33,627 nt of DNA from an uncultured Clostridia bacterium (GCA_905235455.1 CAJOLL010000012.1:1-33627); one strand, 5' to 3'; counted from the stretch's first letter, positions 23,771 through 32,068 are shown. The notes: generated by a model from the letters alone, not told the origin. Translations and numbers: made by a program.

Positions 23771-26111
23771 TGATCATCGTTCCCCATTCATTTAATTCCG
23801 GGATGCCTTCACTTGTCGAACTGATGCGGAAGATGTTGGCCAGGACGAGTCGTGTCTGGCCGTAGATGCCCTGTGTGCGGACGGTGATCTTGCCGTCCTG
23901 CTTCAGTGCTTTTACCGAAGCGATCGTCTTCAGGTCGGCAGAGTAGATATCTGCGCTGACTTCTTCGCCTTCGGGAAGTTCGAAGATCGTAATGGTCAGG
24001 TTTTCCATGTAGTTGTATACAGGTTTTTCGTCAAAAGCACCGGCGACGATGATCGAGCCCGGACGGACGAGGATCGGCATCGTGTCATACCCGTGCTGCT
24101 CGTTTTTCCAGATCGGACCTTCGACTCGCTCTCTTGTGAGAAGGTTGGTCCATGTGCCGGACGGTACATAATATCTGACGATGCCGTCTTCAGAAGAAAT
24201 CGGTGCGATGAGCAGAGACTGCCCCAGCATGTACTGCTGTTCGAGGTTGTATGTGTTCTGGTCTTCCGGGAATTCCAGCATCATCGGGCGGGTCATCGGG
24301 ATGCCGATCGAACTCGACTCCACGGCGCTGGAAAAGATGTAAGGCATCAGTCCCAGTTTGAACTTCGAGAACAACAAGGTTTCGTTCATCGCCTCGGTAC
24401 CATACTGCCACGGCACGCGGAAAGTTGTGGCGCCGCCGAATACGGCATTCGGCAGGAACATGGCGGCCTGATGCCAGCGCATGTAAAGATCCGGCGTCGT
24501 TTCATCGTCCAGACCGCCTATGTTTTCGCTCCAGAACGGGAAACCGCTGAGCGACAGGGAAAGACCGGAAGAAAGCGCCGTGCGCATGCCTTCGTAGGAC
24601 GGATCTTCGTTGTCGAGGGCCATGAACGGGAACTGATGAGATCCGATGAAGCCGGAGTGAGCAAGGATGCAGGCGCTGTTTTCACCGTTTCTTCTTCTCA
24701 GAAGATCGTAAACGGCTTCCTCGTATAGATAGGAATAGAGATTATGCATACTGCCTGCTTCAAGTCCGTTTTTATAAGTGATGCCGTGCGCAGCCGCTTT
24801 TGCACCGTATGCCGGAGATTCGGACGGAGCATCGCCGCCGTGGTCGAGCCGGAAAGCATCGACGCCCATTTTGATGAGGTCATCGAGAAATTTCTGGTAC
24901 CAGGAGCGGGCGACGAGATTGGTGAAGTCCACAAGGCCGGATCCGGGGGCAAAAGCATCGGATTGATACATGTCGCCGTTGCCGTAATTGATATAGTAGT
25001 TGCCGTCGAATCCTTCCTGGAACAGCGGTGATTTCTGCGAGATGTATGGTGTAATCCAGACGCAGACGCGGATGCCGTTATCGTGAAGCGTCTTGATCAT
25101 CTGCTGCGGGTTCGGAAATCTGTTTTTATCCCAAAGGAGAGAGGACCACTCGAATCCTTTCATCCAGAACGGACCGAAATGGATCACGGAGAGAGGCATA
25201 CCTATATTCTCGACCTGCTCGACCAGATCCAGAATGGAGTCTTCGTCGCAAGCTTCGTAGAACGGGGCAGAGAGCCAGGAGCCGAAAGACCAGGCCGGCG
25301 GGATCGCCGGACGTCCGATCAGTTCAGAGTAGATATCGAGAACGTGCTTCATGGAAGCGCCGCCCATGATAATGTATTCCATAGATTCCCCTTCGAGGGA
25401 GAACTGTGTGCGGGTGACGGGGCCGTCTGCCGAAATGTCGGAGGTGGCATCGTTTGCGATCTCGAAAGATACACACTCGGTGCTGTTGACGAGTACGCCG
25501 TACCCGCGTGAGGAGATAAAGAACGGGACACTCTTGGCCGAGCGGCCGAGTTTCATGCCGGCATCTTCATTCCAGATATCGTAGGAACCTCCGTTACGGA
25601 TGATGCTTCCGGGAGCTTCGCCCAGACCGTAGATATATTCCCCTTCGCTTAAGGATAACTGTTCACGGATATAGGTCTTTCCGTCCGGCGCGGTAACGTG
25701 CGCCATGCCGCCGATCTCGGTGGCGGTAAGATAGCGTCCGGAGTAGTAAAAAGAGATCCCCCACTGCCCGTTTTTGCTGATGCGCATTTCAAGAAGACTG
25801 GCGGTGTAACTGTAGTATTCTTCTGTTTCGCTGCTGACGGGCTGGATGATAGCCCTGTTCAGTTCCAGAGCGGCTTTGACCGCGCGGCTGCCTTTGTGGT
25901 TGCAGATCTTTATGGAAAACATGTTGGCGCCGACGGCGTTGATCGATACGGAAAGAAGTCCGGATCCGATGGCGGCGGCAGAGGTCTCCTGCTCACGGTA
26001 CGGCGCGAAAAGCGTGATTCCGGAATCGGAATAATCGATATCCGCGATCTCTTTCGGGATCTGCAGTGTGTACCCTTCTTTTACCATCCAAAGACCATCT
26101 GTGAATTTCAT
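23733..26111 (-). CDS. GH31 family glycosidase, YicI-like, with an altered active site
   Basis: Cytoplasmic glycoside hydrolase of family 31 (792 residues, no signal peptide), colinear with Escherichia coli alpha-xylosidase YicI through the N-terminal beta domain, the barrel and the C-terminal sheets (shared runs such as FWMKGFEW, VWITPYI, RVPW, QYMLG). The nucleophile is likely D423 in FRLDHGGD and the acid/base D500 in FMALDNED. Surrounding residues differ from YicI: HFDCFWM is HFGPFWM here (G313, P314), KTDFGE is RLDHGG, and ARS is AHS. The substrate is therefore uncertain, with an alpha-glycoside the safest call. AAGGAGAA precedes the start. It is divergent from the Fe-ADH-like gene. Confidence 0.9.
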   Translation of the reverse strand: MKFTDGLWMVKEGYTLQIPKEIADIDYSDSGITLFAPYREQETSAAAIGSGLLSVSINAVGANMFSIKICNHKGSRAVKAALELNRAIIQPVSSETEEYYSYTASLLEMRISKNGQWGISFYYSGRYLTATEIGGMAHVTAPDGKTYIREQLSLSEGEYIYGLGEAPGSIIRNGGSYDIWNEDAGMKLGRSAKSVPFFISSRGYGVLVNSTECVSFEIANDATSDISADGPVTRTQFSLEGESMEYIIMGGASMKHVLDIYSELIGRPAIPPAWSFGSWLSAPFYEACDEDSILDLVEQVENIGMPLSVIHFGPFWMKGFEWSSLLWDKNRFPNPQQMIKTLHDNGIRVCVWITPYISQKSPLFQEGFDGNYYINYGNGDMYQSDAFAPGSGLVDFTNLVARSWYQKFLDDLIKMGVDAFRLDHGGDAPSESPAYGAKAAAHGITYKNGLEAGSMHNLYSYLYEEAVYDLLRRRNGENSACILAHSGFIGSHQFPFMALDNEDPSYEGMRTALSSGLSLSLSGFPFWSENIGGLDDETTPDLYMRWHQAAMFLPNAVFGGATTFRVPWQYGTEAMNETLLFSKFKLGLMPYIFSSAVESSSIGIPMTRPMMLEFPEDQNTYNLEQQYMLGQSLLIAPISSEDGIVRYYVPSGTWTNLLTRERVEGPIWKNEQHGYDTMPILVRPGSIIVAGAFDEKPVYNYMENLTITIFELPEGEEVSADIYSADLKTIASVKALKQDGKITVRTQGIYGQTRLVLANIFRISSTSEGIPELNEWGTMIIIDGNEIEIGVL

Positions 26112-26154
26112 GCTCGGTTCTCCTTCTCCATGTGCCTCAAAACAGTGCTTTTCG

Positions 26155-26173
26155 CGGAGAAAACGTTTCTCCG
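26155..26173. promoter_or_regulatory. Candidate operator of the GH31 gene
   Basis: CGGAGAAA and TTTCTCCG form a perfect 8-bp inverted repeat around ACG. It overlaps the start site expected from the minus-strand extended -10 at 26179-26187. The position suits a repressor, perhaps of the LacI family, whose sites often centre on CG. No regulator gene is nearby. Confidence 0.5.
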
Positions 26174-26178
26174 ATTAA

Positions 26179-26187
26179 AGTATATCA
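26179..26187 (-). promoter_or_regulatory. Extended -10 promoter of the GH31 gene
   Basis: On the minus strand TG-A-TATACT (TATACT at 26179-26184) would start transcription near 26172, about 60 bases before the GH31 start codon. A clear -35 was not found. Confidence 0.4.
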
Positions 26188-26227
26188 GTTCAGTTCTCAA
26201 GAAAAGGGACAGAAATCCTACTACTGT

Positions 26228-26265
26228 GTTTCATTTATGTGAAACCGTCACGTGTATGTTATACT
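26228..26265 (+). promoter_or_regulatory. Promoter region of the Fe-ADH-like and CCA genes
   Basis: An extended -10, TG-T-TATACT (26257-26265), lies about 60 bases before the start codon. No standard -35 is present. In its place sits a 6-bp inverted repeat, GTTTCA (26228-26233) and TGAAAC (26240-26245), which could be an activator or repressor site. Confidence 0.4.
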
Positions 26266-26288
26266 GATTTCGATAGAAAAGAACTCGT

Positions 26289-26305
26289 CCCGAATGCTTT
26301 TCGGG
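26289..26305 (+). promoter_or_regulatory. 5' leader hairpin before the Fe-ADH-like gene
   Basis: CCCGAA and TTCGGG form a 6-bp stem with a 5-base loop, just before AAAAAGGAG. The spacing from this Shine-Dalgarno to ATG is long (about 11 bases). The hairpin may tune translation or mRNA stability. Confidence 0.4.
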
Positions 26306-26326
26306 TAAAAAGGAGATTGAAGATCT

Positions 26327-27526
26327 ATGTCTTCGACCAAAGAACTCGCCCGGTATGCGAAGAAAATGAATGACTGCCGACAGATCATACTGGCGGATGA
26401 GGGTGCGTTCTCAAACCTTGCCGGACACCTGATCGAAGAGGGCTACCGGCGTGTATTCCTGATCTGCGGCAAACAGACGCAGAAACTGAAACTTTTTGAT
26501 TCCTTTGTTGAAGAATTGCAGAGTAACGGCGCGAGATGCTTCGTCTGGGCGCACTCGGGAGAGATGGCGAGCAATGCCGCGATCGAGTCCTGCGCTTACC
26601 AGTGCAAACAGTATAACTGCGAAGTCATCGTTTCTTTCGGAGGCGGATCGGTGATCGATCTCGGAAAGATGGTGGCGGCGTGGCTGAAAAACACGGAGAA
26701 ATCCCTCTATCAGATGAGGGGGATCGGACGCATCAGGAATCCCGGCCTTCCGCATTATGCGGTGTCGACGACCTGCAGCGGCGCGGAAAGCTCTGCATGT
26801 GCATTTATTCTTGCCGACCGTCAGATCATCATGTACTACAGTGAATATCTGATTCCGACGGCGGTCGTTCTCGATCCGAATCTGGTCCTTCGTCTGCCGA
26901 TGGAGAACATGGCTTCTGCCTCTGTTCTCGCACTGACGCATGCGATCGAAGCCTTTGTAAACCCTCTGTCAGGAGAATTTCCGGATGAAAAGGCCAATCT
27001 TCTTATTGCGGTGCCGATCTTCTTTTCGTACATGGAAAAATCCTACAAGCACGGCTCCGGAAATGACGCCTATCTTCAGATGATGATGGCGCCTTACTAT
27101 TCAGGGGTAGCTTCCCGACGGCTCGGATTCGGAATGACCCACAGTCTTTCCGCATATATTTCCCAAAAGTGCAAGGTGTCTGCCGGAAGGGTCTGTGCGA
27201 TCCTTCTGCCGGCGGTCCTGGAATATGAATTTAATGAAGTAAAGACGGAACTGGCCGTCCTTGCCCGGGCATGTCACATCTGCTCCGCCCGTGCGACGGA
27301 AGAAGAGGCGGCCGAAGCTTTTATCAACGGCTTCCGGAGCATCTGCCGCCGCGTGGATATGCCGAAGGATCTTTCTTTCCTGAAAAGTGAAGATATGAAT
27401 GAAATCGCCAGGTTGGCGCTCTACGATGCAGAGACCTGGAACTATCCGAAGAAGATGAACCAGAAGACGGCTGTCTCTATCTTGAAACAAGTAAGATACG
27501 GAGAGCAAAGCGCAAATGGAACCTGA
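26327..27526 (+). CDS. Iron-type alcohol dehydrogenase-fold protein lacking two metal ligands
   Basis: Group III (iron-containing) alcohol dehydrogenase homologue, 399 residues, normal length. The NAD-binding motif GGGSVIDLGK (residues 105-114) and TTCSGAESS (148-156) are recognisable, as is LALTHAIEAFV. Active members bind the metal through Asp, His, His and His. Here the Asp of DALTH is L201, H205 is kept, H272 in GMTHSLS is kept, and the His of the usual PHGxANA is A286 in SAGRVCA. With two ligands gone it may be metal-free, bind another substrate or be a pseudoenzyme. It overlaps the CCA-adding enzyme gene by 11 bp. Confidence 0.88.
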   Translation: MSSTKELARYAKKMNDCRQIILADEGAFSNLAGHLIEEGYRRVFLICGKQTQKLKLFDSFVEELQSNGARCFVWAHSGEMASNAAIESCAYQCKQYNCEVIVSFGGGSVIDLGKMVAAWLKNTEKSLYQMRGIGRIRNPGLPHYAVSTTCSGAESSACAFILADRQIIMYYSEYLIPTAVVLDPNLVLRLPMENMASASVLALTHAIEAFVNPLSGEFPDEKANLLIAVPIFFSYMEKSYKHGSGNDAYLQMMMAPYYSGVASRRLGFGMTHSLSAYISQKCKVSAGRVCAILLPAVLEYEFNEVKTELAVLARACHICSARATEEEAAEAFINGFRSICRRVDMPKDLSFLKSEDMNEIARLALYDAETWNYPKKMNQKTAVSILKQVRYGEQSANGT

Positions 27527-28877
27527 GAGGTGTAAAGTTAACCATACTCTTCCGCAGCCGGTCTCCTTTCTCCTTTCCAAGCTCCGCGAGAACGGATATG
27601 AAACATACGTGATCGGCGGTGCCGTCCGCGACATCCTTCTTTCCCGAACACCCGGCGACTATGACATTGCCACTTCCGCACAGCCTTCTGAAGTGATCGC
27701 TGTTTTCGGCGAAAAACAAAGCCATCCCACGGGCATCTCCCATGGAACCGTGACCGTTGTATCGGACGGGATGCCCATTGAAGTAACGACATTCCGTGTG
27801 GACGGTGATTATACGGATTCCCGCCATCCTGAGGATGTCCGATTTACCCGCTCTTTAAAAGAAGATGTCCGCCGAAGGGATTTTACCGTAAATGCCATGG
27901 CGTTGGATGAGGACGGCACGGTGATCGACTTCTTCGGCGGGATCCGGGACCTCAAGGCCGGAGTCCTCCGCACGGTCGGCGATCCGAAAGAACGCTTCGA
28001 GGAAGATGCGCTGCGTATTCTCCGCGCCTTGCGCTTTTCCGCCGAATATGGTTTTTCCGTCGAGAAAAGCACTTCCGAAGAGATCTTCCGCCAGAAGGAT
28101 TCGCTTCTTCTGCTTTCCGTCGAAAGGATCTGGAAAGAGTTTTCCCGCCTGATCTGCGGGACTTACTGTGCGCCAATCCTTAGAAAATACTTTGACGTTT
28201 TTACGGTGATCCTTCCTGAGATCACACCGATGAGGAATTTTGAACAGAATAATCCGCATCACATCTTTGATGTGTGGGAACATACACTTGCCGCCATGAT
28301 GGTCGCGCCGCCGACACCGGTTCTTCGCGCTGCGATGCTTTTCCACGATATCGGAAAGCCTTCCTGTTATGAACTCGGACAGGACGGGATCGGACATTTC
28401 CGCGGACATCCGAAGGTCAGTGCCGTAATGACGGAGCAGATCCTTCAGCGCTTGAAGGTCGATACCGATACAAAAGAAACGGTCGTACTTCTGGTCAAAG
28501 CGCACGATGTCCCTCTTGAACCGAATTTAAAAAGTGTCAGGAGAAGGCTTGCCCAGTACGGTGAAGAACGAGTGCGACTGCTTTTGCAAGTCAAGCGTGC
28601 CGACATTTCCGCCCACTCCGTCAAAAGCGCCTGTCGCCTCCCGGAATTGGACCGTTTTGAAAGAATACTGGATCAGGTGATCAAAGATCGGCTTTGTTTT
28701 TCTTTCGCCTCGATGGCGGCGGACGGTAAAGATCTGATTGAGATGGGCATCCCGGCAGGAAAACGTCTGGGTGCCATCAAGAAACAGCTTTTGAATGAGA
28801 TCATCGACGGAGTTCTTCCCAACGAGAAAAGCGCCTTGCTTCAGCGTGCCCGGGAGCTTTGGGAAAGTGACGGATAA
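27516..28877 (+). CDS. cca: CCA tRNA nucleotidyltransferase with HD domain
   Basis: Class II CCA-adding enzyme or close poly(A)-polymerase-like relative (453 residues), which builds or repairs the tRNA 3' CCA end. The nucleotidyltransferase core shows GGAVRD (34-39), GDYDIATS with the metal-binding D48 and D50, and RRDFTVNAMA. FEEDALRILRALRFSAEYGF follows as the neck region. A C-terminal HD hydrolase-like domain starts near HHIFDVWEHTLAAM and includes LFHDIGKPSC. The ATG at 27516 lies inside the upstream gene and gives an 11-bp overlap. tRNA-Ala in this window already encodes CCA, so repair may be a large part of its work. Confidence 0.93.
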   Translation: MEPERCKVNHTLPQPVSFLLSKLRENGYETYVIGGAVRDILLSRTPGDYDIATSAQPSEVIAVFGEKQSHPTGISHGTVTVVSDGMPIEVTTFRVDGDYTDSRHPEDVRFTRSLKEDVRRRDFTVNAMALDEDGTVIDFFGGIRDLKAGVLRTVGDPKERFEEDALRILRALRFSAEYGFSVEKSTSEEIFRQKDSLLLLSVERIWKEFSRLICGTYCAPILRKYFDVFTVILPEITPMRNFEQNNPHHIFDVWEHTLAAMMVAPPTPVLRAAMLFHDIGKPSCYELGQDGIGHFRGHPKVSAVMTEQILQRLKVDTDTKETVVLLVKAHDVPLEPNLKSVRRRLAQYGEERVRLLLQVKRADISAHSVKSACRLPELDRFERILDQVIKDRLCFSFASMAADGKDLIEMGIPAGKRLGAIKKQLLNEIIDGVLPNEKSALLQRARELWESDG

Positions 28878-29076
28878 AGTCTCTTGCCTGAAATATGTAC
28901 AACATTTCACATTCCGACACATTCTTATGAGTAAATGTGCGACATAACCACAGGATTTTTTGTGGTATGTTGTGCAATATGCATAATATAGACGCCGAGT
29001 TTAAAAATTCGCAATAAAATAGACACAAATTGTGACAGAATTGTGACAAAATCGACAAGACTTTGAACTTTCGCCT

Positions 29077-29085
29077 TGTTAGAAT
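29077..29085 (+). promoter_or_regulatory. Extended -10 promoter of the prepilin gene
   Basis: TG-T-TAGAAT lies about 85 bases before the prepilin start codon. Upstream are two tandem AATTGTGACA repeats (29027-29036 and 29040-29048 region) that may be a binding site. Another AT-rich candidate, TTGTGG with CATAAT, is at 28964-28991. The 28878-29170 gap otherwise shows only a 6-bp CACATT/AATGTG inverted repeat near 28919-28940. Confidence 0.4.
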
Positions 29086-29170
29086 GTACTCATAAAACAA
29101 AAGACATCGTGGTGACGACATCAAGGATAAAGTCATTATTTAGCAAGGACATAGTGAGGAGGGAATTTCA

Positions 29171-29884
29171 ATGAAAAGCAGAAAAGGTTTTACATTAATG
29201 GAAATGATGGTCGTCATTGCCATGATCGTATTTATAGCAGCGGTAACATTGACGGGGGTTTCCCAATATATTCAGAGAACCCGTGAGATGACGTATAAGA
29301 CTAATGCCCACGCGGCGCTCCTGGATGAACAGGATCGGATTGTAGACGGATATCTGACATCGACCCGCGCAAGACCGGGCAGTGAGACAACAGATAACGA
29401 GCTCCATCACGATAGCGAGTCCTCTACGAACGGTCATTATTACGGAGGCGGCGGCGGAGGAGGCGGCGGCGGAGAATCCATAGCAGAACCGTCCGCAGAA
29501 CCCACAACGACGCCCCCTACGGAAGACACCACGACAGAAGTCGTTCCTTCCGAACCCGAAGCCACTGAAGCTCCGGCTGCAGGCGGCGGTGTTACGAATG
29601 CAAGAGCGTATGTTACTTATGGGACTCCCGGAAATGGTGTTATTTCGATCGACGATAATTCCGACGGATCCCAGACAGTCAAGCTTCTCTATGACCAATG
29701 GAACGATGGAACCGTAAAACTGACGAGAAACGCTGACGGATCTTATACGATTCAGATGACAAGCGGCAACAGTTATTTCCTTGGCGCCGTCATCGGATAT
29801 AATCACGATTTTTCCAACGGATTCCGACTCACAGATAGTGATAAGACGAACCTGAGCAACACATACGGCCTCAACTTCTCCTGA
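29171..29884 (+). CDS. Orphan type IV prepilin-like protein with Gly-rich insert
   Basis: Prepilin-type protein of 237 residues. The leader MKSRKG is followed by the cleavage/methylation motif FTLMEMMVVIAMIVFIAAVTL; the peptidase would cut after G6, F7 becomes the first mature residue and E11 is the conserved Glu5. After the N-terminal helix (to about residue 60) comes a low-complexity region with ten consecutive Gly (about residues 93-102) and a Pro/Thr/Glu-rich tract. A compact beta-like C-terminal domain (DGSQTVKLLYDQWNDGTVKLT) follows. No pilus ATPase, platform or peptidase gene is in the window. GAGGAGGGA precedes the ATG. A terminator follows at 29977. Confidence 0.88.
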   Translation: MKSRKGFTLMEMMVVIAMIVFIAAVTLTGVSQYIQRTREMTYKTNAHAALLDEQDRIVDGYLTSTRARPGSETTDNELHHDSESSTNGHYYGGGGGGGGGGESIAEPSAEPTTTPPTEDTTTEVVPSEPEATEAPAAGGGVTNARAYVTYGTPGNGVISIDDNSDGSQTVKLLYDQWNDGTVKLTRNADGSYTIQMTSGNSYFLGAVIGYNHDFSNGFRLTDSDKTNLSNTYGLNFS

Positions 29885-29976
29885 TTACGGGAAGTTCAAA
29901 ACAAACAAGAAAAATAACATGACAGATCGTTGACAATTGAGAACTGACAGCAAGGTGCATCACAAAAGACATTACG

Positions 29977-30012
29977 GGGTTGTCTCAAAGCGGATTTGAG
30001 GCAACCCTTTTT
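29977..30012 (+). terminator. Rho-independent terminator after the prepilin gene
   Basis: GGGTTGTCTCAAA (29977-29989) pairs with TTTGAGGCAACCC (29995-30007), with one G-U pair and a 5-base loop, followed by TTTTT. The core is shared with the hairpins at 22383 and 33190. Confidence 0.9.
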
Positions 30013-30066
30013 GCGTGATTTACAATTTTGCAATAATAGCGTGCTTTTTTTGCCATATCCGACAAC

Positions 30067-30072
30067 TATAAT
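30067..30072 (+). promoter_or_regulatory. Candidate -10 of the CAP-protein gene
   Basis: A perfect TATAAT lies 62 bases before the start codon. The -35 region is T-rich without a clear TTGACA. This is the only promoter-like site in the 30013-30134 gap. Confidence 0.4.
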
Positions 30073-30134
30073 TAGTATCGATAGTTAATGTTGTTTGGTG
30101 TTTGGGAAAGGCAACGGATTCGGGGGAGAGACGA

Positions 30135-31124
30135 ATGAAGCTGCAACACTTGGTCAAAGTAATATCGAAAAACCTCACGGTCATTTCGATCGCTTCTGTG
30201 TTTGCGCTGGGTGCTTTTGGCTTGTCTGATATCAAGGACGAATTCCGGGACACTTCCAACTGGTTCAAGCCCCAGCCCGAAACGGATCAGACGGCTTTTG
30301 AAAACATTGCCGAGGATGCAGATGCCAACCCGTTTGAAAAGAACGACAGCGGGCTTTCTCCGGAACTGGATCCGGATCACAAAGAGAGTTCCAAGGAATC
30401 CACGGCTGTAATTACCGCGACGACCACAGAAGAACCATCTTCCGAAACAAGCGATCCTTCAGAAGACAGTTCCGTTCCCTCCGACAGTGAAGAACCGGAC
30501 GATACTGAAGTAACGTCTTCTGCGACGACGGTTCCTGAAACGGAAAAACCTTCGGAAACAGCTGCCGAGACGACTAAGAAGAAAGAAACGAAGGCACCGA
30601 AAGAGACGACTAAGTCACCGGCTGAAACGACGAAGGCATCGACGACGGCAACGCCGAAAGAGACGCCGGCATCGACGACGGCCGCTCCGACCGAAACGAC
30701 AGCGGCACCTTCAGAAACAACCGCCGCTCCGACTCAGTCGGATTCGATGGGGAACACCGGCGGATCATATAACGATGACATGGCGGCAGCCGTCCTGACA
30801 TTGGTAAATAACGAACGTGCCGCAAACGGAAAGGCTCCTCTTTCATGGAGCGGTTCTCTTGCCAAGGCTGCGAAGACCCGTGCAGCTGAGATCGTCGTCA
30901 CATGGGATCATAAGCGCCCGGACGGAAGCGAGTGGTATACGGTAAGTGATCTGACCTATGGTGAGAACCTGGCGAAAGGTCAGTCTTCCGCAGATAAGGT
31001 AATGGAGGCATGGTTGAATTCCGCAGATCATAAGAGGAACATACTGGCGGACTATAAGACGATCGGAGTTGCCTGCTACTATTGCGGCGGCAAGTATTAC
31101 TGGGTGCAGGAGTTTGGATACTGA
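30135..31124 (+). CDS. Membrane-anchored CAP (SCP/PR1) domain protein
   Basis: Extracytoplasmic protein of 329 residues. One N-terminal helix (about residues 13-31, NLTVISIASVFALGAFGL) acts as signal or anchor. A long Thr/Glu/Ser/Pro-rich linker follows (repeats of ETTAAPS and ETTK type, about residues 80-205). The CAP domain fills residues 213-329 with its hallmark His and Glu residues in WDHKRPDGSEW, YGENLA and SADHKRNIL. CAP proteins are secreted, and their roles in bacteria are poorly defined. The ATG at 30135 follows GGGGGAG; an in-frame start 11 codons upstream is rejected. It slightly overlaps the start of the DUF2752 gene. Confidence 0.9.
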   Translation: MKLQHLVKVISKNLTVISIASVFALGAFGLSDIKDEFRDTSNWFKPQPETDQTAFENIAEDADANPFEKNDSGLSPELDPDHKESSKESTAVITATTTEEPSSETSDPSEDSSVPSDSEEPDDTEVTSSATTVPETEKPSETAAETTKKKETKAPKETTKSPAETTKASTTATPKETPASTTAAPTETTAAPSETTAAPTQSDSMGNTGGSYNDDMAAAVLTLVNNERAANGKAPLSWSGSLAKAAKTRAAEIVVTWDHKRPDGSEWYTVSDLTYGENLAKGQSSADKVMEAWLNSADHKRNILADYKTIGVACYYCGGKYYWVQEFGY

Positions 31125-31563
31125 CAGAAAGAAATCCCCGTTGATATTCCGCAATTACGTACGGTGGCCGCTCATGATCCTCATGGTGGCGACCGTCTTT
31201 TTGGGTCTTCTTTTTATGATCATTATAGACCCGATGAAGACGCCCGGTGCGACGCCGACCTGCTTTACCTACACACATTTCGGGATCTATTGTCCGGGCT
31301 GCGGAAATACCAGAGCTCTTCACGCGCTCGTCCACGGACATATTCCTGAAATGTTCGGATACAATCTGCTGTTTCCGTTTGCGGTCATCATTCTGGCATG
31401 GTATTTTTGCGTGGGAATCAGTACACTGCTGTTTAAAAAGAGAGTCATGTGGATCCCGAGCCGGATCCCGACGGCAGGAGCGATCGGTATCGGAGTTGCC
31501 ATAGTGCTTTTCACGGTGCTGCGGAATATTCCGGTATGGCCATTTACGATACTGGCTCCCTGA
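31114..31563 (+). CDS. DUF2752 membrane protein
   Basis: Small integral membrane protein of about 149 residues, with helices near the N-terminus (MILMVATVFLGLLFMIIID), in the middle (LLFPFAVIILAWYFCVGI) and at the C-terminus (AIGIGVAIVLFTVL). The DUF2752 signature YCPGCGNTRALHAL is complete. Its function is unknown. The start is uncertain: TTG at 31114 is reported because it keeps the basic N-terminus DRKKSPLIFRNYVRW, but its ribosome binding site is too close. TTG 31069, TTG 31141 and ATG 31174 are alternatives. It is followed 13 bp later by the first zinc-ribbon gene, clearly in the same operon. Confidence 0.8.
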   Translation: MDTDRKKSPLIFRNYVRWPLMILMVATVFLGLLFMIIIDPMKTPGATPTCFTYTHFGIYCPGCGNTRALHALVHGHIPEMFGYNLLFPFAVIILAWYFCVGISTLLFKKRVMWIPSRIPTAGAIGIGVAIVLFTVLRNIPVWPFTILAP

Positions 31564-31576
31564 AAGGAGGAAGAAC

Positions 31577-32068
31577 ATGTCCAAATGTATCTATTGCGGA
31601 AATGAAACGGGAGGGACACAGTTCTGCCAGAGCTGCGGTGCCAAAGTAGACGGCGTCCTTATCGAACAGGCGGCTCCGGTGGAGGAAAAGGCGGAGACTC
31701 CGGAGGTGATCACTCCCGAAAGGATTGACCCTCAGGACAATACTGCGTCGGGAAATTTCTACAGACCGCAGGAGGCCAAGGGACTTTTGACTGCGAACAT
31801 CGTCGTTCTGGTTCTTGCGATCGTCATGTGCTGGCAAACGATCGGTATCACGATCCTTGCCATGATCTTTTCGATCATTGGTATCGTAAATGCATCGAAA
31901 GTAAAAAGTGCGGCAAGCGAATTCGAGGCGCAGCACAGGAAAAGCACGGCGACTGTAATGTTTATCCTGGGGCTTGTCGTTCTTTTTGCGGGTTTTCTGG
32001 TTTATCTTATCCTGAAAATTCTGAAGGTCGTGACGAAAAATATATTCGGAAGTATTTTCGGGCTTTGA
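31577..32068 (+). CDS. Zinc-ribbon protein with CD225/DUF4190-like membrane domain (1)
   Basis: Protein of 163 residues. An N-terminal zinc ribbon (C4, C7, C17, C20 in CIYCGNETGGTQFCQSCG) is followed by a flexible acidic linker and two hydrophobic segments (about residues 69-103 and 126-150). The segment IFSIIGIVNASKVKSA between helices recalls CD225/dispanin or DUF4190 proteins. The function is unknown; such proteins are usually small membrane proteins with the ribbon in the cytoplasm. A strong AAAGGAGG lies 6 bases ahead of the ATG. It is the first of three related genes. The next gene's -35 box overlaps its stop codon. Confidence 0.85.
   Translation: MSKCIYCGNETGGTQFCQSCGAKVDGVLIEQAAPVEEKAETPEVITPERIDPQDNTASGNFYRPQEAKGLLTANIVVLVLAIVMCWQTIGITILAMIFSIIGIVNASKVKSAASEFEAQHRKSTATVMFILGLVVLFAGFLVYLILKILKVVTKNIFGSIFGL

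Noticed and set aside
30420-30740. Repetitive ACGAC/GAAACGAC tract as a possible CRISPR or tandem DNA repeat
   Set aside because: It is the coding sequence of the Thr/Glu/Pro-rich linker of the CAP protein, with irregular units and no spacers.
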